21,564 nucleotides of DNA from DATFWC01 sp045801465 (lineage in GTDB: Bacteria > Pseudomonadota > Alphaproteobacteria > Rhizobiales > Xanthobacteraceae), in the NCBI GenBank assembly GCA_045801465.1, contig JBJMSU010000039.1, positions 1 to 21,564 on the forward strand. Reading direction: 5' to 3'. The notes beneath the pieces are model-generated. The model ran no database searches. It saw only the letters and a list, made by a program, of their open reading frames with translations, and was not told where the DNA came from. A program made the position numbers and the translations under genes. This document shows, in pieces, positions 14,466-21,564 of this stretch (the stretch's first letter is position 1; every line of letters begins with the position of its first letter).

Positions 14466-15845
14466 ATGCGCGTTGCGATGATCGGCACCGGTTACGTCGG
14501 ACTCGTGTCGGGAGCATGCTTCGCCGATTTCGGTCACCACGTCACCTGCGTGGACAAGGATCGCACCAAGATCGAGGCGCTCAAGCGCGGCGAGATGCCG
14601 ATCTTCGAGCCCGGCCTCGCCGAATTGGTCGAGCACAATTATCGCGAGGGGCGGCTCGGCTTTTCCACGGAATTCGCTTCCGCGGTGCGCGACGCCGAGG
14701 CGATCTTTATTGCGGTCGGAACGCCGTCGCGTCGCGGTGACGGTCATGCCGATCTCTCTTACGTCTATACGGCGGCGGGCGAGATCGCGGCCGAGCTCGA
14801 CGGCTTCACCGTGATCGTCACCAAATCCACGGTTCCGGTCGGCACCGGCGACGAGGTTGAACGGATCATTCGCCAGGTGCGGCCCGACGCCGAGTTCGCG
14901 GTCGTGTCCAATCCGGAGTTCCTGCGCGAAGGGGCGGCCATCCGCGACTTCAAGCATCCGGACCGCATCGTCGTCGGCACCGAGGACCTGCGCGCCAAGG
15001 ACGTCATGGCTGCGCTCTATCGGCCGCTCTATCTCAATGCCGCTCCCATTCTCTATACCGGCCGCCGCACCGCCGAGCTGATCAAGTACGCCGCCAACGC
15101 CTTCCTCGCCACGAAAGTCACCTTCATCAACGAGATCGCCGAGCTGTGCGAAAAGATCGGCGCCGACGTCCAGGAGGTCGCGCGCGGCATCGGTCTCGAC
15201 AACCGGATCGGGACCAAATTTCTGCACGCCGGTCCCGGCTTCGGCGGCTCGTGCTTTCCCAAGGACGCCCAGGCGCTGATCAAGACTGCGCAGGACAACG
15301 CCGCCCCGTTGCGCCTTGTCGAGGCGGTGCTGGCCGTCAACGACGTGCGTAAACGCGCGATGGCGCGCAAGGTCGCCGCCGCGCTCGGCGGAAACCTGCG
15401 TGACCGGACGGTTGCGCTGCTCGGGCTGACGTTCAAGCCCAATACCGACGACATGCGCGAGGCACCTTCGATCGCGCTGGTCACCGCGCTGCAGGACATG
15501 GGCGCCAAGGTTCGGGCCTACGATCCGGCCGGGATGGAGCAGGCCAAAATCGTGCTCGGTGACGGCGTGACCTACTGCGAGGGCCCATATGTCTGCGCCG
15601 AGGGCGCCGACGCGCTGGTCATCGTGACCGAATGGGAGCAGTTCCGCGCCCTCGATCTCCAGCGCCTCAAGCAGGTGATGGCGAGACCGGTGCTGATCGA
15701 TCTCAGGAACATCTATCGTCCGCAGGACGTCGTCCAGCATGGGTTCGTCTACGACAGCGTCGGGAGGCCTTCGCCCGCCGCGGGCCAGCATGAGCCCGTG
15801 CGCCAGGTCGCTCACACCCTGCAGCCGACGCTGCAGAACTCGTAG
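14466..15845 (+). CDS. ugd: UDP-glucose 6-dehydrogenase
   Basis: This 459-residue cytoplasmic enzyme oxidises UDP-glucose to UDP-glucuronate with two NAD+, supplying precursors for exopolysaccharide, capsule or lipid decoration. The NAD-binding motif GTGYVG is at 7-12. The central domain has VSNPEFLREG (147-156) and KYAANAFLATK (207-217), and catalytic Cys263 lies in GFGGSCFPKD. The C-terminal nucleotide-binding domain includes GLTFKPNTDDMREAPS. The last 25 or so residues after VYDSVGRP are an unstructured Pro/Gln-rich tail beyond the usual end. ATG 14466 has AGGAG eight bases upstream. No glycosyltransferase or other polysaccharide gene is near, so it is an isolated copy. Confidence 0.95.
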   Translation: MRVAMIGTGYVGLVSGACFADFGHHVTCVDKDRTKIEALKRGEMPIFEPGLAELVEHNYREGRLGFSTEFASAVRDAEAIFIAVGTPSRRGDGHADLSYVYTAAGEIAAELDGFTVIVTKSTVPVGTGDEVERIIRQVRPDAEFAVVSNPEFLREGAAIRDFKHPDRIVVGTEDLRAKDVMAALYRPLYLNAAPILYTGRRTAELIKYAANAFLATKVTFINEIAELCEKIGADVQEVARGIGLDNRIGTKFLHAGPGFGGSCFPKDAQALIKTAQDNAAPLRLVEAVLAVNDVRKRAMARKVAAALGGNLRDRTVALLGLTFKPNTDDMREAPSIALVTALQDMGAKVRAYDPAGMEQAKIVLGDGVTYCEGPYVCAEGADALVIVTEWEQFRALDLQRLKQVMARPVLIDLRNIYRPQDVVQHGFVYDSVGRPSPAAGQHEPVRQVAHTLQPTLQNS

Positions 15846-15930
15846 TCGTGCAGGAACGCTCCGCGGCCAATGGCCCGGGGTCCGCGCTACTCGAACGACG
15901 TGAGATCACCTTCTGTCAGTCGGAGGCAAC

Positions 15931-16515
15931 ATGGCGAAGCCGGTGAGGCGCGTGGTGACGGGGCATGACGCCCAGGGCAGGGCGGTGGTGGTTTTCGATG
16001 GACCAGCGCCGTTCGTGCATGTGAACGCGCTCGATCCGGACTGGTATTCGACCGACATCTGGCGAACCAATGCCACGCCGGCAACCATCATGGCGGCAGC
16101 GGAAGAGCCGACGCTTGGCCCGCGCCGGCAAATGCCGGAAAGAAACGGGACTGTTCTCCGCATCAACCACTATCCGCCGGAGGCCGAAGCGGTTCGCCGG
16201 ATGAGCGTCGCCGAGTCGAGAAAAGCCTTTGCGGCACTCGGCAACGAAGCGGCATCGACCTTCGGCCAAGGTGGCCGCCACCCGCTCATGCATCGCACCG
16301 AAACGATCGACTATGCGATCGTGCTCGCGGGCGAGATCACGATGGTGCTGGACGACAGCGAGGTGGCGCTGAAGGCCGGCGACATCGTGGTCCAATGCGG
16401 CACCAATCACGCCTGGAGCAACCGCTCGGCAGCGCCCTGCGTCATCGCCTTCGTGCTGATCGACGGAAAATTCGATCCTGCCCTCGCCGACGGACTGCAG
16501 AGCGCGTCGGAATAG
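15931..16515 (+). CDS. Single-domain cupin protein
   Basis: This 194-residue protein has a C-terminal cupin barrel. Cupin motif 1 is HPLMHRTETIDY (117-128) with metal-ligand candidates His117 or His121 and Glu124, followed by the turn LAGE. Motif 2 is GDIVVQCGTNHAWSN (150-164) with ligand candidate His160. The N-terminal hundred residues contain a segment DPDWYSTDIWRT and PERNGTVLRINHYPPE, which resembles small cupins near catabolic genes. The ATG at 15931 has CGGAGG five bases upstream. Enzyme or sensor function is not evident; small cupins of this type are often annotated as possible dioxygenases, without proof. It stands alone after ugd. Confidence 0.82.
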   Translation: MAKPVRRVVTGHDAQGRAVVVFDGPAPFVHVNALDPDWYSTDIWRTNATPATIMAAAEEPTLGPRRQMPERNGTVLRINHYPPEAEAVRRMSVAESRKAFAALGNEAASTFGQGGRHPLMHRTETIDYAIVLAGEITMVLDDSEVALKAGDIVVQCGTNHAWSNRSAAPCVIAFVLIDGKFDPALADGLQSASE

Positions 16516-16673
16516 CTGATCCGAACGGTTTCGCCACATCGAGGACGCAGCCGGGCTGGCGACGGGCTACCTGACGTAAGGTTATGTTAATGATGTTTGA
16601 TTGTTGAAGACCGCATTTAACTTTGAAGCGATTGCAGCGGTGTAGAGACGCGGAGCGCGAATGGTGAAAAGCC

Positions 16674-19600
16674 ATGCTCCGAGTCCTCAATTGCCTCACC
16701 ACTGAGCACGACTGGCGGCTGGTTCTTCTCGCCGGGCTGGTGTGTTTTTTCGCCAGCGTGGCCGCCGTCAACCTGTTCCATCGCGCCCGCCAGACGCAAC
16801 GTCGGGCGCGCCTGACGTGGCTGGTCACGGCGGGGGCTGCCACCGGGTGCGGCATCTGGGCGACGCACTTTATCGCCATGCTGGCCTACAACCCCGGGGT
16901 CTCGATCGGATACGACGTCGGCCTTTCCGTGCTGTCGCTCCTGGCCGCCATCGCCGTGACCGGCGGCGGTCTCATGATCGCGGTCTATGGTCGCGGAAAG
17001 TGGGCGGCGCCTGGCGGCGGCGCGTTTGTCGGTTTTGGCATTGCCTGCATGCACTACACCGGCATGTGGGCCGTTCAATTGCCCGGCACGGTGGAGTGGG
17101 TGCCGGGGCTCGTCTTGGCCTCGATCGGCCTGGGCATGCTCTTCGGCGCCCTCGCCCTGGTCGCCGCGGTGCGGCGCGACGATGTCGGCGGCACCCTGGT
17201 CGCCGCCATCCTTCTCACCCTTGCGATCGTGTCGCACCACTTCACCGCCATGGGGGCGGTTGAAATCCTTGCCGATCCGAGCCGCGTCATCGATGCCTTC
17301 TCGCTGTCTCCCATGGCGCTCGCGTTGGCGGTTGCCAATGCGGCCATCGCCATCCTCGGCATGAGCCTCGGCGGTGCGTTCGCCGATCGTCGCCTGCGCG
17401 CGCAGAACATGCGGCTCGACACCGCGATCAACAACATGTCGCAGGGCCTGCTCATGTTCGACGAGGACGCCCGGCTCGTGATCTGCAATGAGCGCTACCT
17501 GCAGATATACGGCCTCTCGGCGAAGCACGTGAAGCCGGGTTGCACGCTGCGCCAGCTCATCGCTCAACGGCTCCAGACGGCGACCTACTCGGGCGGTGAA
17601 CCGGAGCAGTACATGGCGGATCTGCGTTCCGCGATGGCGCACGGACGGGTCGTCAACAAGATCACCGAGCTGCCTGACGGGCGGACCATTGCGGTGACCA
17701 GCCGCCCGATGGTGGGCGGCGGCTGGGTTGCAACGCACGACGACATTACCGAGCAGAAGCAGGGCGAAAAGGCGCTGGCCGCAGCGCGGGCGGAAGCCGA
17801 ACGCGCCGAGCGCGAGGCCCGCGCGGCGCACGCGCGCCTGCTCGAGGCGTTCGAGGCGGTGCCCGAGGCGCTGGTGCTGTTCGACGCGGAGGATCGCTAC
17901 GTTCTGTGGAACCGCCGCTACGGCGAGATGTACCCGCACCACCACGGGATTCGGAAGGGCATGCGCTTCGAGGATTCGCTCCGCCTCGGCGTGTCGCACG
18001 GCCAGCATCCGGAGGCCAAAGGCCGCGAGGAGGAATGGCTGGCCAAACGGATGGCCCTGCATGGGCAAGAACACAGCAGCCATGAGCAGCAGCTGGCCGA
18101 CGGCCGCTGGATTCGCGTTGAAGAGCGCCGCACGCAAGACGGCGGCAGCATCGGCATTCGCGTCGACATCACCGAACTGAAGCAGCGCGAGGCCTCCTTC
18201 CGGCTGTTGTTCGAAAGCAATCCAATCCCGATGTGGGTGTACGAGCACGCGACGTTGCGGTTCATTGCCGTCAACCAGGCGGCGATCGACCACTACGGCT
18301 ACAGCCGCGAACAGTTTCTCGCCATGACGCTGCTCGATATCCGACCGGCCGATGATCGTGACGAGGTTCGCCGCGTCGCCGGCACGCCGGAGGCCGACTA
18401 TCGCTTGGGACGCACTTGGCGCCACCTCAAGGCGGACGGAACCGAGATCCAGGTTGCCGTCTTTTCCCGGCCCCTGGTCTATGAAGGCCGCCAGGCCTCG
18501 ATCGGTGCCGTCGTCGATCTCACCAAGCGCAAGGAGGCCGAAGACGAGCTGCGCCGAACCCGCGAGTTCCTCAACACCATCGTCGAGAACGTGCCGGCCC
18601 TCCTGGTTGTCAAGGAGGCGCGCGAGCAGCGCTACGTCCTGGTCAACCGTGAGGCGGAGGAGTTTTTCGGCATTCCGCGCGAGCGCCTCATCGGCAAGAC
18701 CGCCTACGAGATCTTCCCAAAAGAGCAGGCCGACATCGTGGTCGCGCGCGACCGCGACGTGCTGCGATCCGGCGTGCCGATGCTGGTGGAGGACAATCCG
18801 GTCCAGACTCCGGGCCGCGGCGCACGCCTGGTCACATCGAGGCGGCTGGCGATCCGCGACGAGCACGGCCAGCCGCAATATCTGTTGACCGTCATCGAAG
18901 ACGTGACCGAGCGCCGACGTGCAGAAGAGCGGATCCGGCACCTCGCGCACAATGATTCGCTGACGGACCTGCCGAACCGCGCCGCCTTCACCGAGCGGCT
19001 CGCCATGACGCTCGACCAGGCGGGCAGGACCAACAGCAGCTTTGCCTTGCTGTGCATCGATCTCGACCGCCTGAAGGAGGTCAATGACATCTTCGGGCAT
19101 TCGGCCGGCGACGCGCTCCTGCGCGAAGTCACCAAGCGCTTGCGTCACGCCGCCGAGGGTGCCTTTCTGGCGCGCGTCGGCGGTGACGAGTTTACGGTCC
19201 TGGCGACCGAAGGCGCGCAGCCAGCCGCTGCCGAAACGCTGGCGGAGCGCTTGCTCGCCGCCGTCGCCGACGACCTCGACATCCAAGGTCATCGCCTGCG
19301 CACCAATCTGAGCATCGGCGTTGCCATCTATCCGGCCGACGGAAGCGACGCGGCTGCGCTGTTGGCCAATGCCGATGCCGCCCTGTACCGCGCCAAGCAG
19401 GAAGGGCGCGGCACGATCCGGTTCTTCGAGTCCGATATGGACAAGCGGTTGCGGGAGCGGCGCGCCCTCCAGCACGATCTGCGATCGGCCGTCGAGAACG
19501 GCGAGCTCACGCTGCACTACCAGCCTCAGGCCTTGATCGGCGGCGAGATCGTCGGCTTCGAGGCGCTCCTGCGGTGGCATCATCCCAGCCGTGGCAACGT

Positions 19601-20240
19601 TCCGCCGAACGTCTTCATTCCTCTGGCGGAAGAGAGCGGGCTCATCATCACGATCGGCGAATGGGTTTTGCGTGAAGCCTGCCGCGAGGCGGCATCCTGG
19701 CCGCGGCCGCTGCACATCGCGGTCAATCTTTCGCCCATCCAGTTCCGCCATGGCGATCTGGCCGGGCTGGTCCATTCGATTCTGCTGGACACGGGATTGA
19801 GTCCCGGCCGGCTCGAGCTCGAGATTACCGAAGGGGTCCTGATCGGCGACTTCTCGCGGGCGGTGTCGATCCTGCGGCGGCTCAAGACCGTCGGCGTCCG
19901 CATCGCCATGGACGATTTCGGCGCCGGCTACTCCTCGTTATCTTATCTGCAGTCGTTCCCGTTCGATACGATCAAGATCGATCGCGCGTTCATCTCCAAC
20001 GTCGATTGCAACCCGCAATCCGCCGCAATCGTGCGGGCGGTGATCGGGCTGGCGCGGGGATTGAGCGTGCCGGTGGTGGCCGAAGGCGTCGAGACCCGGG
20101 ATCAGCTCGCCTTCCTCGCCCGCGAGGCGTGCGACGAGGTGCAGGGCTACCTGGTCGGACGGCCGGCTCCGATCGAGACCTATGCCGAGATCGTCGGGCG
20201 TCAGGCAATCTTGAAGCCGGTGGCGGCGCACGCCGGCTGA
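16674..20240 (+). CDS. MHYT-PAS-GGDEF-EAL cyclic-di-GMP signalling protein
   Basis: This 1188-residue inner-membrane protein begins with an MHYT sensor of about seven helices containing three repeats: THFIAM (64-69), MHYTGM (126-131) and HHFTAM (188-193), proposed in the literature to bind a metal and sense a gas. Four PAS domains follow, roughly at 250-358, 392-503, 505-622 and 625-752, with a coiled-coil of Ala/Glu/Arg at 362-390. The diguanylate cyclase domain has intact GGDEF at 836-840. No RxxD inhibitory site precedes it. The phosphodiesterase domain has EAL at 963-965, ELEITE, DDFGAGYSS (from 1080), KID and AEGVE, so the usual catalytic residues are present. Both activities are thus possible, with the balance set by the sensors. 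ATG 16674 gives the usual family start, MLRVLNCLTTEHDW. An AT-rich upstream stretch near 16575-16625 may hold the promoter. Confidence 0.95.
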   Translation: MLRVLNCLTTEHDWRLVLLAGLVCFFASVAAVNLFHRARQTQRRARLTWLVTAGAATGCGIWATHFIAMLAYNPGVSIGYDVGLSVLSLLAAIAVTGGGLMIAVYGRGKWAAPGGGAFVGFGIACMHYTGMWAVQLPGTVEWVPGLVLASIGLGMLFGALALVAAVRRDDVGGTLVAAILLTLAIVSHHFTAMGAVEILADPSRVIDAFSLSPMALALAVANAAIAILGMSLGGAFADRRLRAQNMRLDTAINNMSQGLLMFDEDARLVICNERYLQIYGLSAKHVKPGCTLRQLIAQRLQTATYSGGEPEQYMADLRSAMAHGRVVNKITELPDGRTIAVTSRPMVGGGWVATHDDITEQKQGEKALAAARAEAERAEREARAAHARLLEAFEAVPEALVLFDAEDRYVLWNRRYGEMYPHHHGIRKGMRFEDSLRLGVSHGQHPEAKGREEEWLAKRMALHGQEHSSHEQQLADGRWIRVEERRTQDGGSIGIRVDITELKQREASFRLLFESNPIPMWVYEHATLRFIAVNQAAIDHYGYSREQFLAMTLLDIRPADDRDEVRRVAGTPEADYRLGRTWRHLKADGTEIQVAVFSRPLVYEGRQASIGAVVDLTKRKEAEDELRRTREFLNTIVENVPALLVVKEAREQRYVLVNREAEEFFGIPRERLIGKTAYEIFPKEQADIVVARDRDVLRSGVPMLVEDNPVQTPGRGARLVTSRRLAIRDEHGQPQYLLTVIEDVTERRRAEERIRHLAHNDSLTDLPNRAAFTERLAMTLDQAGRTNSSFALLCIDLDRLKEVNDIFGHSAGDALLREVTKRLRHAAEGAFLARVGGDEFTVLATEGAQPAAAETLAERLLAAVADDLDIQGHRLRTNLSIGVAIYPADGSDAAALLANADAALYRAKQEGRGTIRFFESDMDKRLRERRALQHDLRSAVENGELTLHYQPQALIGGEIVGFEALLRWHHPSRGNVPPNVFIPLAEESGLIITIGEWVLREACREAASWPRPLHIAVNLSPIQFRHGDLAGLVHSILLDTGLSPGRLELEITEGVLIGDFSRAVSILRRLKTVGVRIAMDDFGAGYSSLSYLQSFPFDTIKIDRAFISNVDCNPQSAAIVRAVIGLARGLSVPVVAEGVETRDQLAFLAREACDEVQGYLVGRPAPIETYAEIVGRQAILKPVAAHAG

Positions 20241-20361
20241 TGCATCCTCCGATTCAATTGCCGTCCTGGTGGTCGTGTCCGAATTTGAAGTCCAGTCCAT
20301 CATTACGTCGCGAGTAGAGGCGGTAAGGAGGGGATATCCTGGCAAACCATCGGGCGTCGAA

Positions 20362-20580
20362 ATGAGCTGGCGTGTCTCGATACGCGGGGAGATTGCTGCC
20401 ATCCTTGTTGTGGCCGCACTCCTCGGCGCTATTCTTTTAGCTTCTATCGAATTTCCAAATTTTAGCTGGTATTCAATGACAAATCGGGGCTTCGGTCCGG
20501 GCTGGGAATGCACCAATCCGGGCGTTGGCGAAGCCATTTGCATCAAGAACCCGTCCGCAAAGGCGGAAAAATCAAATTAG
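20362..20580 (+). CDS. Small membrane-anchored or secreted protein
   Basis: This 72-residue protein has one hydrophobic segment at residues 11-27 (IAAILVVAALLGAILLA), which could be an anchor or an uncleaved signal. A short outside domain with a pair of cysteines follows, in FGPGWECTNPGVGEAICIKN. I recall similar short Rhizobiales proteins with a GP-x-W-x-C-T ... C-x-K pattern, but no function is known. The local sequence is less GC-rich than its neighbours. The frame is open upstream to a GTG at 20269. A strong AAGGAGGGG lies about 30 bases before the chosen ATG, too far to serve it directly, so the true start is uncertain. Confidence 0.5.
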   Translation: MSWRVSIRGEIAAILVVAALLGAILLASIEFPNFSWYSMTNRGFGPGWECTNPGVGEAICIKNPSAKAEKSN

Positions 20581-20604
20581 GACACTACCGTCCTGCTCGA
20601 CTCT

Positions 20605-20634
20605 TTGACCGAGACGGCCTCCTTCTCGTATTGA
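20605..20634 (+). promoter_or_regulatory. Possible promoter upstream of the molybdoenzyme gene
   Basis: TTGACC (20605-20610) and TATTGA (20629-20634) are separated by 18 bases, a fair -35 with a partial -10. It would give an untranslated leader of about 130 bases before the ATG at 20774. The match is weak and alphaproteobacterial promoters are poorly predicted by eye. Confidence 0.25.
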
Positions 20635-20773
20635 AAGCATCACACGCGGGGCATGACCCGGGCCGTCGTCGGGCGGCTCGCAAGTCGTGGATCACGCGCC
20701 AAAACACTGCCATATTGGACCCCGTCGGCCCGAAGTCAGACAGGAGGGGCATACCCCTCGTGCGGAGGAGACC

Positions 20774-21564
20774 ATGGCGATCGCGACGGTCAAGTTCCCG
20801 ATCATCCTTTTCGGCCTTGCACAGGCCCTCAAGTTTGCCCGCCGCAGGTATCCGGTCTTTCGTGCCCGTCTCGAGGAACGCAACCTGGTTCTGCAGATAA
20901 AGGCACGCGACGAAGAGATCGGCCGCTGGTTCGCCTTCAGGGACGGCAAGGTAACGTCAGGGCGTGGCCTGCATGCGAGCCCGGACGTCACACTGGCGTT
21001 CAAGACCGCCGCGCACGGGGTCGAGCTGCTCACGCCGCCGATCAACTGGCTCAAGCAGATCAATGCCCAGAAAGACTTCGTGCTGACCGTGGACGGCCCG
21101 GAAGACCTCGCCAACTGGGCCGCCCAGACGATCATGATGGTGCAGACGGTGGGCTGGACGTTCGGCACGCGCATGGCGGACGGCTCGATCCGCTATTGCA
21201 ATATGACCAACGGCGGGCCGGTCTTCGTCTACGTGAAGGACGGCAAGATCGTGCGCATGACGCCGATCGAGTTCGGCGACGACGATCCTCAGCCGTGGAC
21301 GATACACGCACGCGGGCTTAAGCTGACGCCGCCGCGGAAAACTACGCTGGCGCCGCACGGGCAGAACGCCAAATCGATCGTCTATTCGCCCGACCGGCTG
21401 CTCTATCCGATGAAGCGCGTCGACTTCGATCCCCATGGCGCGCGCAATCCGCAGAACCGCGGCAAATCCGAGTATGTCCGCATCTCGTGGGAGGAGGCGC
21501 TCGACCTCGTCGCCGGCGAGATCAAACGGATGAAGCGCGACCACGGACCCGGTGCCATGGCCAC
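20774..21564 (+). CDS. Molybdopterin oxidoreductase with N-terminal SCP2-like domain (partial)
   Basis: An open frame starts at ATG 20774, with GGAGG five bases upstream, and runs off the right edge after 263 codons. Residues about 30-125 resemble an SCP2 sterol-carrier-like domain: GRWFAFRDGKVTSGRG, SPDVTLAF, and a closing FVLTVDGPEDLANWA. From about residue 138 the sequence turns into the N-terminus of a DMSO-reductase-family catalytic subunit: MTNGGPVFVYVKDGKIVRM, RLLYPMKRVDFDP and ISWEEALDLVAGEI. Only one cysteine (142) is in the place where the four-cysteine Fe-S motif would be, so the N-terminal cluster is absent, as in DMSO/TMAO reductases and pyrogallol transhydroxylase. The NGGPVFV pattern is closest to the last as I recall. 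There is no Tat signal in front, so it is probably cytoplasmic. The substrate is unknown. Confidence 0.8.
   Translation, partial: MAIATVKFPIILFGLAQALKFARRRYPVFRARLEERNLVLQIKARDEEIGRWFAFRDGKVTSGRGLHASPDVTLAFKTAAHGVELLTPPINWLKQINAQKDFVLTVDGPEDLANWAAQTIMMVQTVGWTFGTRMADGSIRYCNMTNGGPVFVYVKDGKIVRMTPIEFGDDDPQPWTIHARGLKLTPPRKTTLAPHGQNAKSIVYSPDRLLYPMKRVDFDPHGARNPQNRGKSEYVRISWEEALDLVAGEIKRMKRDHGPGAMA

Noticed and set aside
13500..15815. Antisense open frame of 771 codons opposite livG and ugd
   Set aside because: It spans two well-supported genes on the other strand and their intergenic gap, and has the same low-information composition as other shadows.
16617..19775. Antisense open frame of 1052 codons opposite the MHYT-PAS-GGDEF-EAL gene
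   Set aside because: It is Arg/His/Asp/Gln-rich with no recognisable domain, and lies opposite a gene with clear motifs throughout. Long antisense frames are common in GC-rich genes.

Overview
The window is GC-rich DNA from an alphaproteobacterium, most likely Hyphomicrobiales near Bradyrhizobium, Rhodopseudomonas or Pseudolabrys. The grounds are a Bug-type tripartite tricarboxylate transporter (TTT) receptor, a Liv-type ABC importer, an MHYT-PAS-GGDEF-EAL protein, a peptidase C13 protein, and two intergenic palindromic repeats of types I remember from that order. This placement rests on gene content and recall, not on a search.

Layout. (1) 1-396, minus: the N-terminus of a Thr/Asn/Ala-rich, surface-type protein that runs off the left edge. 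(2) 829-5906, plus: a ThrB-like GHMP kinase, a Tat-exported flavin amine/amino-acid oxidase, a TTT receptor with a perfect 9-bp inverted repeat upstream, and an exported dienelactone-hydrolase-like enzyme. (3) 5893-10094, minus: (in transcription order) a TrpB2-type PLP enzyme, a nitrilase-superfamily protein with alanine at the catalytic cysteine position, an exported peptidase C13 protein, and an AlkB-like dioxygenase that converges on and overlaps the hydrolase. (4) 10434-14360, plus: a Liv-type importer (receptor, LivH, LivM, LivG) without a LivF gene. (5) 14466-16515, plus: UDP-glucose 6-dehydrogenase and a small cupin protein. (6) 16674-20240: a 1188-residue cyclic-di-GMP enzyme with MHYT, four PAS, GGDEF and EAL domains. 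(7) 20362-20580: a small one-span membrane or secreted protein. (8) 20774 to the right edge: the N-terminus of a molybdopterin oxidoreductase with an SCP2-like domain fused in front and no N-terminal Fe-S cysteine motif.

How the genes may work together. The left cluster resembles a scavenging cassette: three consecutive products carry export signals (oxidase, receptor, hydrolase), beside a cytoplasmic kinase of homoserine-kinase type. The TrpB2 and pseudo-nitrilase pair and the Liv importer are also concerned with amino-acid-like or carboxylate compounds, but a shared pathway is inference. The most unusual points are the nitrilase relative without its nucleophile, the SCP2-molybdoenzyme fusion, the receptor-proximal inverted repeat, and a palindromic repeat that appears to supply the trpB2 stop codon. 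I saw no rRNA, tRNA, CRISPR array, transposase, phage gene or convincing rho-independent terminator.
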